NCBI GenBank assembly: GCA_947626355.1
Contig: CANQRV010000014.1
Span: forward strand, 1-48,699
Length of the DNA: 48,699 nt
DNA from: an uncultured Muribaculaceae bacterium
Lineage (GTDB): Bacteria; Bacteroidota; Bacteroidia; Bacteroidales; Muribaculaceae
Direction: 5' to 3'
The notes below the pieces were generated by a model, which did not search any database, was not told the origin of the DNA, and was given only the letters and a program-made list of their open reading frames with translations. Shown in pieces: positions 15,850 to 25,051 of the stretch (position 1 is the first letter of the stretch; the number at the start of each line of letters is the position of its first letter). The translations under genes and the position numbers were made by a program.

Positions 15850-17376
15850 TCAGTGAGCCTGATGCATCGGGCGCAGGAGGTCGTTGACGGTTTTCACCGG
15901 ATTGAAGGTGCTCGCAGGCACTTCCACCAGGATGGTGTTCCAGTCGCTCATCGCACCGTTCCAGAGCCCGGGAAGCTCAAGCGCCAGGATCTCCACACCC
16001 TCGCGGCTCTTGCGGGAGATGAAGCCCGTCGTCTTGTCGACGTAGTCGGGAAGGTTGAACTTCTCACCTTTATAGTCTTTCGTGCTGCACACGAGGTCGA
16101 CCGGATTGAAGTGGGTCGACTCCTTCAGCATGCGGCATGCCTCCTTATCGTCGGAATTGATCTGCGTCGACTCCAGAATCTGTGGGCTCACAGTGCCATC
16201 GGCGTTATACACCAGGAACGGGCCGCCGCCCGGCTCACCTTCGTTTTTCACCATGCCGCAGATGCGCAGCGGGCGATGGAGCTTCGCGAAGAAGAAGTCG
16301 GCCTTATCTTTGGCGTCCATTCCCTCGACGGGAAGGTGGGTGATGTTGAGCACATCGCGCAGGAAGGCGGCTATCTCGTCGAGCACCTTCTCCTCGGGCA
16401 CACCTTTGGAGAGGGTGTGGCAGTAGCGGTCGATCTTCTCCCTGACAGCCACGAGCAGTCCGCCGAGCACCTTCTTATATTCTATGGTGTCGCCACGATA
16501 CATATCGGGCACCACATTGTCGATGTTCTTGATGAAGATCACGTCGGCGTCGATGTCGTTGAGGTTCTCGATCAGCGCTCCGTGTCCGCCGGGGCGGAAG
16601 AAGAGCCGTCCGTTCTCGCGGTAGGGAGTGCCGTCGGGATTGGCGGCCACGGTGTCGGTGGCCGGTTTCTGCACGCTCATGCTGATGTCGTAGACCACCC
16701 CGTAGCGGTGCTCGAGAGTCTTGGCGCTCTCCTCCAACTTGCTCTCCACGAGGGGTATGTGTTCCTCGCTGACTGTGAAGTGAACGCTGACCTTGCCGTC
16801 CTTGCCGGCGGCGTAGCTGGCACCCTCGGCGAGGTGCTCCTCGAGAGCCGTGCGGCTGCCTCCCATCACCTTGTGGAACTGAAGCAGCGCCTTGGGCAGC
16901 TGGCCGTAGCCGAGACCGGCCTTGTCGAGAAGAGCGCGTGCTATATCCTTATATCTCTTCTCCTCAATCAGACTCGGGATGCTCTTGCCGTAGAGCGACA
17001 GGCACACGGAATTGAGGCGGTCGAAGAAGGCGAACTTCTCGATGTTGTCGAAAAACTCCTTCATGAAGTCGCTGTCGGGCTTGTCGCTCTTGCCGTTGGC
17101 AAACGAGAACACGTTCTTGAACATGCGCGAGGCGGCGCCGCTGGCAGGCACCATCTTCACGACCCTGGCTCCGCCGGCGAGGTATTTCTCCCAGAGGGCC
17201 ACCGCCTTGTCGCGTGCCGTCTCGTCGAGCACGTCGATGCCGTGGCCCGGCGTTGCCGGTGCCTCGATTCTCAGATACGGAAAGCCTTCACGGAGCATTC
17301 GCAGCTCCTCGGCGAGCTTCTCTTCAGAAATCCCCTTCTCCTCGAGGGTGATCCTGTCGGTCTCTTCAAGTTTCAT
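15850..17376 (-). CDS. DUF4301 family protein
   Basis: A 508-residue soluble protein with no signal peptide. It matches the DUF4301 type widespread in Bacteroidota in length and in motifs such as VKMVPASGAASRMFKNVF near residue 75-95, FRPGGHGALIENLND and DVIFIKNIDNVVPD. The combination of a phosphate-loop-like GASGAASRM and a GGHGALIxNL segment is reminiscent of nucleotide-sugar pyrophosphorylase folds, but that is inference and no function is known to me. It stands alone between the relA-side lipoprotein gene and the LRR gene. Confidence 0.85.
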   Translation of the reverse strand: MKLEETDRITLEEKGISEEKLAEELRMLREGFPYLRIEAPATPGHGIDVLDETARDKAVALWEKYLAGGARVVKMVPASGAASRMFKNVFSFANGKSDKPDSDFMKEFFDNIEKFAFFDRLNSVCLSLYGKSIPSLIEEKRYKDIARALLDKAGLGYGQLPKALLQFHKVMGGSRTALEEHLAEGASYAAGKDGKVSVHFTVSEEHIPLVESKLEESAKTLEHRYGVVYDISMSVQKPATDTVAANPDGTPYRENGRLFFRPGGHGALIENLNDIDADVIFIKNIDNVVPDMYRGDTIEYKKVLGGLLVAVREKIDRYCHTLSKGVPEEKVLDEIAAFLRDVLNITHLPVEGMDAKDKADFFFAKLHRPLRICGMVKNEGEPGGGPFLVYNADGTVSPQILESTQINSDDKEACRMLKESTHFNPVDLVCSTKDYKGEKFNLPDYVDKTTGFISRKSREGVEILALELPGLWNGAMSDWNTILVEVPASTFNPVKTVNDLLRPMHQAH

Positions 17377-17451
17377 AATTCCTATATTATTTTAGTTATA
17401 AGTCACATTATATATGGTGTTCCATGCCTGTCGACATGCCGGTTTTCGCCG

Positions 17452-17478
17452 GGCGGACGCTTTGAAAAGCTTCCCTAC
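17452..17478 (-). repeat. GTAGGG-headed hairpin
   Basis: The minus strand reads GTAGGGA followed by AGCTTTTCAAAGC and GTCCGCC. This has the same layout as the elements at 11773 and 27566. It sits about 20 nt 3' of the lipoprotein gene that ends at 17499. Confidence 0.45.
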
Positions 17479-17498
17479 AGAACTTCCTTTATGTCCAT

Positions 17499-18254
17499 TT
17501 ATTTGGCGGTGGTGCTGTCGCGCTCCATCATCAGGCGGCAGGCGTCGATGCGGCGGCTAAGCATCGGCATCTCCTTCTCCAGACGCTTGATCTGGCGGCG
17601 CGTGTCGTAGAGACGCCAGGTCTCGGCGACCATGGCGCGCTGGTCGGCGCTCAGCTTCAGCGAGCCGCTGCGCCCGGGGTTGAGGAATTCGATGTTGACG
17701 TCATCGCCCTCGTGGGCCGCGATGAAAGCGGCCACGGAGTCGGCCTCGGCTCCGTAGAAACATACGGTGTTGTAGCCCTTGTGACGGAAGTTGAGCGCCT
17801 GATCGGGCGCTACGGCCGCTGTCTCGGCGCTCTCCCCGCCGCTGAGCGCGGCCACGGAGGTGAAGACGCCACCCTTCAGGGAGGCGAGGAGCTCAAGACC
17901 CTCGCTCTTCGAGATGCGTGCGTAGAGCCAGGTGGCATTGGCGGGATGACGCCCCTGCCACCCCTTCAGCAGGTAGTAGCCCTCCACCTCGCGGGGATTC
18001 TCTATATAGTCGAAGCGCTCGAGCAGACGTGCCGACTCCTCGTTGAGGGCGTCGAGACGCTGCTGCGTGCTGTCGATCTGCTTTTTATAGGTGGCTATCG
18101 AGTCGTTGAGGCTGGCGAGCCATTGCTCGCGCTCCACGGCCTTGTCTGATTTCTCCTTCGGAGAGCAGCCGGTCGCCGCCATGAGCAGCAGCGCGGCGGC
18201 CGCCGCTGTGTGTAATATGATTCTCATCTGTGTTGCCATTGTCGTTGTTGTCAT
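17499..18254 (-). CDS. Coiled-coil lipoprotein coupled to the RelA/SpoT gene
   Basis: A 251-residue envelope protein with a signal peptide and lipobox-like AATGC (Cys30), then heptad-rich helices (about residues 45-80, IATYKKQIDSTQQRLDALNEESARLLERF), a compact middle region and a C-terminal helical segment. No family recognised. The ATG at 18254 overlaps the TGA of the RelA/SpoT homologue (ATGA), so translation is probably coupled; Met6 (18239) or Met10 (18227) could also start it. A role linked to the stringent response is suggested only by position. Confidence 0.8.
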   Translation of the reverse strand: MTTTTMATQMRIILHTAAAAALLLMAATGCSPKEKSDKAVEREQWLASLNDSIATYKKQIDSTQQRLDALNEESARLLERFDYIENPREVEGYYLLKGWQGRHPANATWLYARISKSEGLELLASLKGGVFTSVAALSGGESAETAAVAPDQALNFRHKGYNTVCFYGAEADSVAAFIAAHEGDDVNIEFLNPGRSGSLKLSADQRAMVAETWRLYDTRRQIKRLEKEMPMLSRRIDACRLMMERDSTTAK

Positions 18255-20443
18255 ATTCTTGCCACGTCCTTCACCCCTTTCACGGTCTTGATCTTGCGCA
18301 TCAGCGCGTTGAGCGACGCCGTGTCGGAGATGCCCACAGTGATGATGCCCTGGAAGACGCCGTCGGTGGAATCGACGGAGATGTTGCGCATGTTGATGTT
18401 CGACTCCTTGGAGATGATCGACGTTATGTTGGCGAGGATTCCGATGTCGTCCTTGCCCGTCACGCGGAAGGTGGCGGAGAGGAGCATGCCGCTGCGTCCG
18501 CTCCAGCCGGCCTTGATCACGCGGTAGGGGTAGCGCTGGCGTATGTGGAGGGCGTTGGGGCAGTCGGCCTTGTGGATCTTCACCATGCCGTCGGAGCTGA
18601 TGAAGCCGAAGACGGGGTCGCCGTAGATCGGGTTGCAGCAGCGGGCGAAGCGGTAGTTGAGGCCGTTGATGTTCTTCTCGCCGATCACCATGACGTCGCT
18701 GCTGGTCTCCTCCTGGTCGGGGACCGGCGTGAGGTGGAAGCCGCCGGCCGAGACGGTTACTGTCTCCGCTGCCCGTGTGGTCTCCGCAATGTATGCCGAG
18801 ATGAATTTTCCGGCGTCGACCTTCTCGTCGGCCATGTCGGCGAAGAAGTCGAGCGCGTGGCTGTAGCCTTGCTTCTTGATGAGCTTCATCATCAGGGCCT
18901 CGTCGAGCTCCACCTTGCGGTTTTTGGCGCGCCTCATCAGCATCTCGCGACCGAGGGTGGCGCGGTGCTGGCGCTCCTCGTTGAGGCTCTGTCGGATCTT
19001 GTTGCGGGCCTTGGAGCTCACCACAATACCCAGCCAGTCGGATTTCGGGGTCTGAGAGGAGGAGGTGAGGATCTCCACGGTGTCGCCGTTGGCGATGCGG
19101 TAGGTGATCTTGCGGTGCACTCCGTTGACCACGGCGCCGGTGCAGTGGCATCCCACGTTGGTGTGGATCTGGAAGGCGAAGTCGAGCACGGTGGCCCCCT
19201 CGGAGAGGCGGAAGAGGTCGCCCTTGGGGGTGAAGGCGAAGACCTCCTTGCCGTAGACGTCCATCTTCATGTCTTTCATCAGCTGCATGGGGCCGGAGTC
19301 GGCGGTCTCCAGAATGTCGCGCACGTTGGCCATCCACTGGTCGGTGGAGTCGCTCTTCACTCCCTTGTATCTCCAGTGGGCCGCGAGGCCCTTCTCGGCC
19401 ACGAGGTCCATGCGGCGGGTGCGGAACTGCACCTCCACCCATTTCGAGCCGGGGCCCATCACCGTGGCGTGGAGGCTCTCGTAGCCGTTGCTCTTCGGGA
19501 TGCTGATCCAGTCGCGCATCCTCGCCGGGTTGGCGGTGTACATGTCGGCCAGGATGGAGTAGGCCAGCCAGCAGTCGCTCTTCTCCTTCTCCGGCTCCGA
19601 GTCGAGGATCACGCGGATGGCGAAGAGGTCGTAGATGCCCTGGATATCGACCTTCTGCTTCTTCATCTTGTTCCATATGGAGGAAATCGACTTGGTGCGC
19701 CCCTTGATGTCGAATTTCAGGTCGGCATCCTCTAGACGCTCGCGCAGCGGGTCGATAAACGACTTGATGTATGCGTCCCTGCTTCTCTTTGTCTCGTTGA
19801 GCTTGCGGGCTATCGAGACGTAGATCTCGCGGTTGGTGTATTTGAGCGAGAGGTCCTCGAGCTCCCCCTTGATCTTGTAGAGGCCGAGGCGGTGGGCGAG
19901 CTGGGCATAGAGGCATCCGGCCTCGAAGGCCACGTTTTTCACCCATTCCTGGTCGGGATGGTTGTTGATGGAGCGCATCAGCACGAGGTTTCTCACGATC
20001 ATGATGATGATAACGCGGATGTCGTCGGCCAGCGACACCATGAGCCCCCGGAAATTGTCCTGGTTCACGGCGTTGTTTCTGGAGCTGAAGCGCTCCACCT
20101 GCGATATGCCGGTGAGCAGCGACGCCACGTCGTCGCCCCAGCGGCGGCGTATGTCGGTGATGCCGATTGTCTCGTCGGTGAGGGCCGGGAGCAGCCCGAT
20201 GGCTATCAGAATGTTGCGGTCGGCGTCGATGGCCTCGGCGAATACCCTGGCGGTCTTGAGCGCTGTCAGCGCCTTGTGGAGTCCATGGGCGTCGCGGCAA
20301 TTGGCCTCGCTTTGGGCGAGGCCCTTCTTCAGGCCACGCACCTCCTCGAGCTCCTCGCCGCTGAGCAGGGCGCGGGCTATGGGGCGAAGCGCCTGTATGC
20401 AGTCGGCCATCTCGCGCTTTTCAGCGTATGTCGTCTTTATCAT
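18251..20443 (-). CDS. relA: RelA/SpoT family (p)ppGpp synthetase with degenerate hydrolase site
   Basis: A 730-residue long RSH protein with N-terminal HD-like region, synthetase, TGS (about 400-465) and C-terminal ACT domain (about 655-730). The synthetase core is intact (GRTKSISSIWNKM, YDLFAIRVIL, IPKSNGYESLHATV, VEVQFRT). The segment before it reads RMRD, closer to the RxKD than the ExDD class. The hydrolase is degenerate: where bifunctional enzymes have LLHDxxED, this reads L-L-P-A-L-T-D-E (residues 84-91). It should therefore make but not degrade (p)ppGpp. Promoter box at 20482-20489. A separate SpoT elsewhere in the genome would be expected. Confidence 0.93.
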   Translation of the reverse strand: MIKTTYAEKREMADCIQALRPIARALLSGEELEEVRGLKKGLAQSEANCRDAHGLHKALTALKTARVFAEAIDADRNILIAIGLLPALTDETIGITDIRRRWGDDVASLLTGISQVERFSSRNNAVNQDNFRGLMVSLADDIRVIIIMIVRNLVLMRSINNHPDQEWVKNVAFEAGCLYAQLAHRLGLYKIKGELEDLSLKYTNREIYVSIARKLNETKRSRDAYIKSFIDPLRERLEDADLKFDIKGRTKSISSIWNKMKKQKVDIQGIYDLFAIRVILDSEPEKEKSDCWLAYSILADMYTANPARMRDWISIPKSNGYESLHATVMGPGSKWVEVQFRTRRMDLVAEKGLAAHWRYKGVKSDSTDQWMANVRDILETADSGPMQLMKDMKMDVYGKEVFAFTPKGDLFRLSEGATVLDFAFQIHTNVGCHCTGAVVNGVHRKITYRIANGDTVEILTSSSQTPKSDWLGIVVSSKARNKIRQSLNEERQHRATLGREMLMRRAKNRKVELDEALMMKLIKKQGYSHALDFFADMADEKVDAGKFISAYIAETTRAAETVTVSAGGFHLTPVPDQEETSSDVMVIGEKNINGLNYRFARCCNPIYGDPVFGFISSDGMVKIHKADCPNALHIRQRYPYRVIKAGWSGRSGMLLSATFRVTGKDDIGILANITSIISKESNINMRNISVDSTDGVFQGIITVGISDTASLNALMRKIKTVKGVKDVARI

Positions 20444-20481
20444 ATGCCTGTGAAAACCTTTGTCTCGTTTGATTCAAGCTT

Positions 20482-20489
20482 CAAAAGTA
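20482..20489 (-). promoter_or_regulatory. -7 box TACTTTTG for relA and the coupled lipoprotein
   Basis: Full match to TAnnTTTG on the minus strand, about 38 nt before the relA ATG at 20443. Confidence 0.7.
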
Positions 20490-20543
20490 GTAATAAAATA
20501 TCGATAACGCAACGCTTATTGCGAAAAATGGGTGGTTAGTGTC

Positions 20544-20564
20544 TTCACTCTTGACTCTTCACTC
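20544..20564. repeat. Heptamer array, 3 units
   Basis: TTCACTC, TTGACTC, TTCACTC. On the minus strand it encodes the last residues (VKSQE) and stop of the alpha/beta hydrolase. Confidence 0.85.
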
Positions 20565-21603
20565 TTATAAAATAGAAGATACTGTCGTAGGCCGCCTCGC
20601 GTGCCTTCTGCGAGCTCAGGATCAGGTCGTGGAGACCGCTGTCGATGGCGCACACCATCCGCCGGCTCCCAAGCTTCCGCCCCCGCTCCTCTATCATCGC
20701 CGGGTCGAGCACGGCGTCGCCGGTCTGGAAATCAGGCTCCCAGCCGCATCCATCGATCTTGCGGCTGCTGTGCATCACCAGCACAGGCACCGCGATGTCC
20801 CGGCGATGCTTCATCAGCTGCCCCTGGCCCCTGTCGATGGCCTTGATCCAGCCGGTGGTCACCGGTGGCGAGTAGATCATCTTCCAGTCGGTATTGTATT
20901 CCCATTCTCCGTGATACTCCTTCAGCAGGCTGTAGGCGTAGCCGTCGCAGTGTCCCTGCGGAATCTTCCAGTTGCGGTTGAGCCGCCCGAAGAACCCCAC
21001 CACCGGTATCGCCACCTTGCGCATGAATGCCGAGTAGTTCCATTCCAGAAACGGGCTGTCGGTGGCTATGCGGTCTACGCCGCAGTCTTTTCCCCGCAGG
21101 GCTCCGTAGAGCAGCACGGTGAGTCCGCCCGTGGAATGGCCGCTGAGCGTGATGTCGGTATTGCCGTCGCGCCTGATCTGGCTTAGCGCCGAGTCGATGT
21201 CGCTGAAATACTCCTTCAGTTCGCGCACGTTGTAGGGATATTGCCAGGGCTCCTTGGAGCGCCCGTAGCGCCGCAGGTCTACGGCATAGAAGTTGAAACC
21301 GGAGTCGACGAACCGCCGTCCCATCTCGCTCTGGAAGAAATAGTCGTTGAAGCCGTGGATATAAAGGTATGCCCGTCTGGAGCCCTGCGGGCATAGCCTG
21401 CGCACGATGGTGGAGCGGCAGGGGCCGTCGAAGGCCTCTCCCTGGTTGACGTAGCGGGCCTCGTAGCCCGGCAGTATGTCGGAGTGCCAGGTGGTGTCGG
21501 TGGTTGTGGTCTTCGGGCCCTTGTATTTTTCATTAATGAGCCATCCCCGCGCCGAGAGTGTGAGCGCGAGGATGGCTATGGCTGTGAGTGGAAGTCTTTT
21601 CAT
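20545..21603 (-). CDS. Secreted alpha/beta hydrolase (serine aminopeptidase/lysophospholipase-like)
   Basis: A 352-residue hydrolase with an N-terminal hydrophobic signal or anchor (residues 4-19). The fold is recognisable: oxyanion region YLYIHGFNDY, VDLRRYGRS, nucleophile elbow GHSTGG (Ser of GHSTG), an acid in the VPVLVMHSSRKIDG strand/loop, and catalytic His in IDSGLHDLI near the C-terminus. It resembles the S33/monoacylglycerol-lipase-like group. It follows the TonB receptor gene by 33 nt and is probably in its operon. Substrate unknown. The terminal VKSQE comes from the heptamer array. Confidence 0.85.
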   Translation of the reverse strand: MKRLPLTAIAILALTLSARGWLINEKYKGPKTTTTDTTWHSDILPGYEARYVNQGEAFDGPCRSTIVRRLCPQGSRRAYLYIHGFNDYFFQSEMGRRFVDSGFNFYAVDLRRYGRSKEPWQYPYNVRELKEYFSDIDSALSQIRRDGNTDITLSGHSTGGLTVLLYGALRGKDCGVDRIATDSPFLEWNYSAFMRKVAIPVVGFFGRLNRNWKIPQGHCDGYAYSLLKEYHGEWEYNTDWKMIYSPPVTTGWIKAIDRGQGQLMKHRRDIAVPVLVMHSSRKIDGCGWEPDFQTGDAVLDPAMIEERGRKLGSRRMVCAIDSGLHDLILSSQKAREAAYDSIFYFIRVKSQE

Positions 21604-21636
21604 AAAACTATAACATTGCCTGATGGGTGTTTGTTT

Positions 21637-24522
21637 TCAGAACGGCGGGCGACCACCGCCATGTCCCGGCGGGGGCCCGGGGTGTCCTCCGCGGTCGCCC
21701 GGCGGGGGCCCGGGAGGCATGTCGCCAAACGGCATGTCGCCTTCCTGCTTCTTCTTTTTCAGTGTGTTGAATTTCCAGGTGACGCCCACCATCACGTAGC
21801 GCGTGAGGTCGTTGTAGCGGCTGTCGACGATGGTGTTGGCGCTGACGGAGCGCGCCACGTTCTTGTTCTGTCCCAGTATGTCGTAGGCCCTGACGCTGAA
21901 GGTGAGCGACTTGTCGCGGAGCACTGAGTAGGAGAGCTCGGCGTTCCAGAGCCATTCCCTGGCGTTGAAGCCAGAGGAGTAGCCCGCGGTGTTGGAGAAG
22001 TTGACGTCGGAGCTGAGCTCGAGGCCGAAGGGGAGGTATAGCGAGGCGTCGGCAGAGAAGCCGTAGGTGTGGGTGTAGCGGTTTTTCTGCATCTTCAGCG
22101 AGTTGGTGACCATTCCGAATGAATAGGTGGGATTGACCGTCATCTGGAAGACGTCGCTCGAGAAGGTGAGGCCGGCGGTAGGGGAGAGGTTGAGGTTGCC
22201 CATGCGGTTGTAGTCGCCGTTGATGTAGCCGGGGGTAGTGGAGTAGCGGCCGTTGAAGCGCAGGTTGAAGCGCCACTTCTGGTTGCGCAGCGGCTGGGTG
22301 AGCATAGTCATGCCGAAGATGTTGAAGTTGCCGTCGGCATTGGTGTAGGTGGTGGTGCGGGCGCCTGTCGTCGGGTCGGTAGTGGTACGGCTCACGATGG
22401 TGTTGAGGGCGAACGAGGTGTTGAGCACGGCGAATATCGACTGCTTGCTGTCGGCGTTGAAGCGGTTGAAGTGGCCGCCGATGTTCTGGGTGAAGGTGGG
22501 CTTCAGCGATGGATTGCCGACGGTGATGTTGAGGGGGTCGGAGATGTCGGCCACAGGCTGGAGCTGCGTCATCGATGGCTGGCTCGTGCGCGCCCGGTAA
22601 TGCACCATCAGGGAGCTTGTCTTGCTGAACTTATACCGCATGCGGGCGTAGGGCGACACGTTCCAGACCCATCGGCGCGGAATGTCGCGGGCATCGTCGA
22701 TGAGGTCCTCGCTCTTGCTGCTGGAAGGGGAGAACATCAGGCCGGCATCGAGGTTGAGGGTCTTCGAGGTCTTCTTGTAGCCGATCTGCAGCTCCTGGTT
22801 GAAGAAGGTGTTGCGGAAGCTGTTGGAGAGGTCGGTCGAGAGCTCGGCGCCCGGAGGCACTGACGAGAGGTGGGTCATTCCGAGCTCCGGCGTGAGATCG
22901 TCGAGGGGCAGATTATATGTGTAGCGGTCGGCGTTGTTCCAGCGGTAGTTGATGCGGTAGCCTGCCTGGAGGTAATTGCCTTTGGCCGGGTCGCCGAGGG
23001 GCTCTGTCCATGTGAGGCGTGCGCCGAGGGTGTTGCTCCAGGTCTTGTTGTCGATATACCGGTAGAGCTTCTCGGTGTCTTCCTGGCGCAGGAGGTATTC
23101 GATGTCGCTCCAGGTGGTCGACTTCTCGCGGGTGTCGGAGAAGGAGTAGTTGGCCTGGAGGCTGAAGGAACGTCCGGGATGTGAGGCCACCTTATGGTTG
23201 AAGATCAGCTCTCCTGAAGCCTCGTAGCTGTTGCCCCGGCTGGAGCGGATGTTCTCGTTGGTGTTGATGAGCGTGGAGCCGTCGGTGCCGGCGAGAAGGC
23301 GCGAGGAGTCGTTGAGCTCGGTGCGCCGGCTGTTGAAGGAGAAACGCGGGCGGAAGTCGAGCGTGTTGTTGTCGTCGATATTCCATTGCAGGCGGAAGTC
23401 GGAACTTATGTTGTGGCCCTTGTCGCGGGTGCGCGAGCCCGAGTGCTGATAGCTCACGGAGTCGGGGAATATATACTGTGTCTCCGACAGAGAACGGGCA
23501 TCGCGGTCGGAATGGGAGTAAAACACGTTGCCGCCGAAGCGGAGCTTCTCGCCGTTGCCGATGTTGAAGTTGATGCCGAGTCGCTGGGTGGTGTTGATGC
23601 CGCCGCTGCTGCCGAAGCCCGAGAAGCGCCCGCGCCCGCGGTCGGTGTATCCCGCCTCGTTGATGTTGTTGGCGCCTCCGATGATGGTAAACTGGTTGCC
23701 GTCTCTGAAATTGCTGATCGAGAGATCGCCCCGGTATCGCTTATCGGTGCCGTAGCCGCCTCCCACGTTGCCAAACCAGCCGTTGTTCATGTCTTTCTTT
23801 ACGGTGAGGTTGATCACTGTCTCGTCTTCGCCGTCGTCAACGCCCGTGAGGCGCGCCAGCTCGCTCTTGCGGTCTACGACCTGCACCTTCTCCACCATCG
23901 ACGAGGGGAGGTTTTTCGACGCCATCTTCGGATCGTCGCCGAAGAATTCCTTGCCGTTGACGAGGATCTTGGTGATGGTCTTGCCTCCGGATGTGATCGA
24001 GCCGTCGCTGCCCACCTCCACTCCCGGAAGCTTCTTCAGCAGGTCTTCCACATTGGCGTTGGGGTTGGTATGGAACGAGCCTGCGTTGAATTCGATGGTG
24101 TCTTCCTTCGCCACCACCGCTGTGCGAACGCCCGTCACCACTGTCTCGGCGAGCATGATGGCGTTTTCGGTCATCTCGAGGGGAGGGATTTCCAGAGTCT
24201 GCGAGCTGTCGGCCACCGCCACGCTGCGCGTGGCGCGGTCCATGCCGGTCATTGCATAAATAATGCTGTATCTGCCCGGCCTGATGCCTGAGAAGGTGTA
24301 TTCGCCGGCGCCATCGGTCATCGTGGCTCCGTTCCGCACGGAGTCGGGGAGCTGGAGCAGCTCCACGGCCACTCCCGGAAGAGGGGCCGAATCGGCGTCG
24401 CTCACCTTCCCCCTGATGGTGGCCGCCACGGCCGGCAGGGCGACGCCGGCCGCCAGCGCGGCGGCCACGATGCCCGTGAGTGCTTTATGTCTGTTTCGGG
24501 GTCTGATTGATAACGGTTTCAT
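21637..24522 (-). CDS. TonB-dependent outer-membrane receptor with Pro/Gly/His-rich C-terminal tail
   Basis: A 961-residue receptor. A signal peptide (about residues 1-33) is followed by a CarboxypepD_reg-like domain (IRGKVSDADSAPLPGVAVELLQ), a plug domain (ETVVTGVRTAVVAKEDTI, VEDLLKKLPGVEVGSDGSI, KILVNGKEFFGDDPKMA) and an OMP_b-brl_3-type barrel. After the last predicted strand (YVMVGVTWKFNTLKKKKQ) the protein continues about 40 residues with repeated PPGPPPG/GGHPG motifs and ends PPF, which is unusual for a barrel. It lacks a SusD partner, so it is probably not a polysaccharide locus. It is divergent from the HMA/SDR pair and followed by an alpha/beta hydrolase. Ligand unknown. Confidence 0.88.
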   Translation of the reverse strand: MKPLSIRPRNRHKALTGIVAAALAAGVALPAVAATIRGKVSDADSAPLPGVAVELLQLPDSVRNGATMTDGAGEYTFSGIRPGRYSIIYAMTGMDRATRSVAVADSSQTLEIPPLEMTENAIMLAETVVTGVRTAVVAKEDTIEFNAGSFHTNPNANVEDLLKKLPGVEVGSDGSITSGGKTITKILVNGKEFFGDDPKMASKNLPSSMVEKVQVVDRKSELARLTGVDDGEDETVINLTVKKDMNNGWFGNVGGGYGTDKRYRGDLSISNFRDGNQFTIIGGANNINEAGYTDRGRGRFSGFGSSGGINTTQRLGINFNIGNGEKLRFGGNVFYSHSDRDARSLSETQYIFPDSVSYQHSGSRTRDKGHNISSDFRLQWNIDDNNTLDFRPRFSFNSRRTELNDSSRLLAGTDGSTLINTNENIRSSRGNSYEASGELIFNHKVASHPGRSFSLQANYSFSDTREKSTTWSDIEYLLRQEDTEKLYRYIDNKTWSNTLGARLTWTEPLGDPAKGNYLQAGYRINYRWNNADRYTYNLPLDDLTPELGMTHLSSVPPGAELSTDLSNSFRNTFFNQELQIGYKKTSKTLNLDAGLMFSPSSSKSEDLIDDARDIPRRWVWNVSPYARMRYKFSKTSSLMVHYRARTSQPSMTQLQPVADISDPLNITVGNPSLKPTFTQNIGGHFNRFNADSKQSIFAVLNTSFALNTIVSRTTTDPTTGARTTTYTNADGNFNIFGMTMLTQPLRNQKWRFNLRFNGRYSTTPGYINGDYNRMGNLNLSPTAGLTFSSDVFQMTVNPTYSFGMVTNSLKMQKNRYTHTYGFSADASLYLPFGLELSSDVNFSNTAGYSSGFNAREWLWNAELSYSVLRDKSLTFSVRAYDILGQNKNVARSVSANTIVDSRYNDLTRYVMVGVTWKFNTLKKKKQEGDMPFGDMPPGPPPGDRGGHPGPPPGHGGGRPPF

Positions 24523-24652
24523 CTGCTGTAAATGTCGTCTGTATATTTCGGGTCTCTCGCTGCGGGTGACGCAAATAAGACTTGTGGTGTTGCGTAACGT
24601 TTAAATTCGTAAATATTTTTTAACAGATGCGCATGTTTCGGGAATTTTATTG

Positions 24653-24660
24653 TAACTTTG
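24653..24660 (+). promoter_or_regulatory. -7 box TAACTTTG for the HMA-SDR pair
   Basis: Full match to TAnnTTTG, 35 nt before the ATG at 24695. It should drive both coupled genes. Confidence 0.75.
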
Positions 24661-24694
24661 CCTCATATACAAAACAATTATAAAACCGACACGT

Positions 24695-25051
24695 ATGAGA
24701 AAGCTGATTATGCTCCTGGCTCTCGCAGCCGCCGGCGCATCCTGCGTATGCGCCGAGAATATACAGAAGGTGGTGGTCACCACCGAACCGCAGTTCCATT
24801 GCGACAACTGTGTGGCCAAGATCAAGAACCTCTTCAAGGATGAGAAGGGCGTGAGCAAAGTGGAGGCCGATGTGCCCACACAGCGCATCACGATTACATA
24901 CGACGCCGACTGCATGACGCCCGAGGCTATCGTAGACTGCTTCCCGAAGCTCAACTACAAGGCACGTATTGTCACCGGCGACGGACCCTGCTGCGAGACT
25001 CCCGTAGTGGAAGAGCAGTGTGACGGCACCAGCTGCAGCGACCACAAATGA
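24695..25051 (+). CDS. Periplasmic heavy-metal-associated (HMA) domain protein
   Basis: A 118-residue exported protein: signal peptide (residues 1-20, ending SCVCA; Cys17 could alternatively be lipidated), then one ferredoxin-like HMA domain with the metal site His35-Cys36-Asp-Asn-Cys39 (CxxC) and the usual beta-alpha-beta pattern (GVSKVEADVPTQRITITYD). A Cys-rich tail follows (CCETP, EEQCDGTSCSDHK). It would bind a soft metal such as copper or zinc in the periplasm. The following SDR gene starts inside its stop codon (ATGA). No P-type ATPase is next to it, which is unusual for an HMA chaperone. Confidence 0.88.
   Translation: MRKLIMLLALAAAGASCVCAENIQKVVVTTEPQFHCDNCVAKIKNLFKDEKGVSKVEADVPTQRITITYDADCMTPEAIVDCFPKLNYKARIVTGDGPCCETPVVEEQCDGTSCSDHK

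Noticed and set aside
17499..20300. 933-residue minus-strand open frame through relA
   Set aside because: Its upstream two thirds are an out-of-frame reading of relA; only the last 251 residues from 18254 are a real gene.
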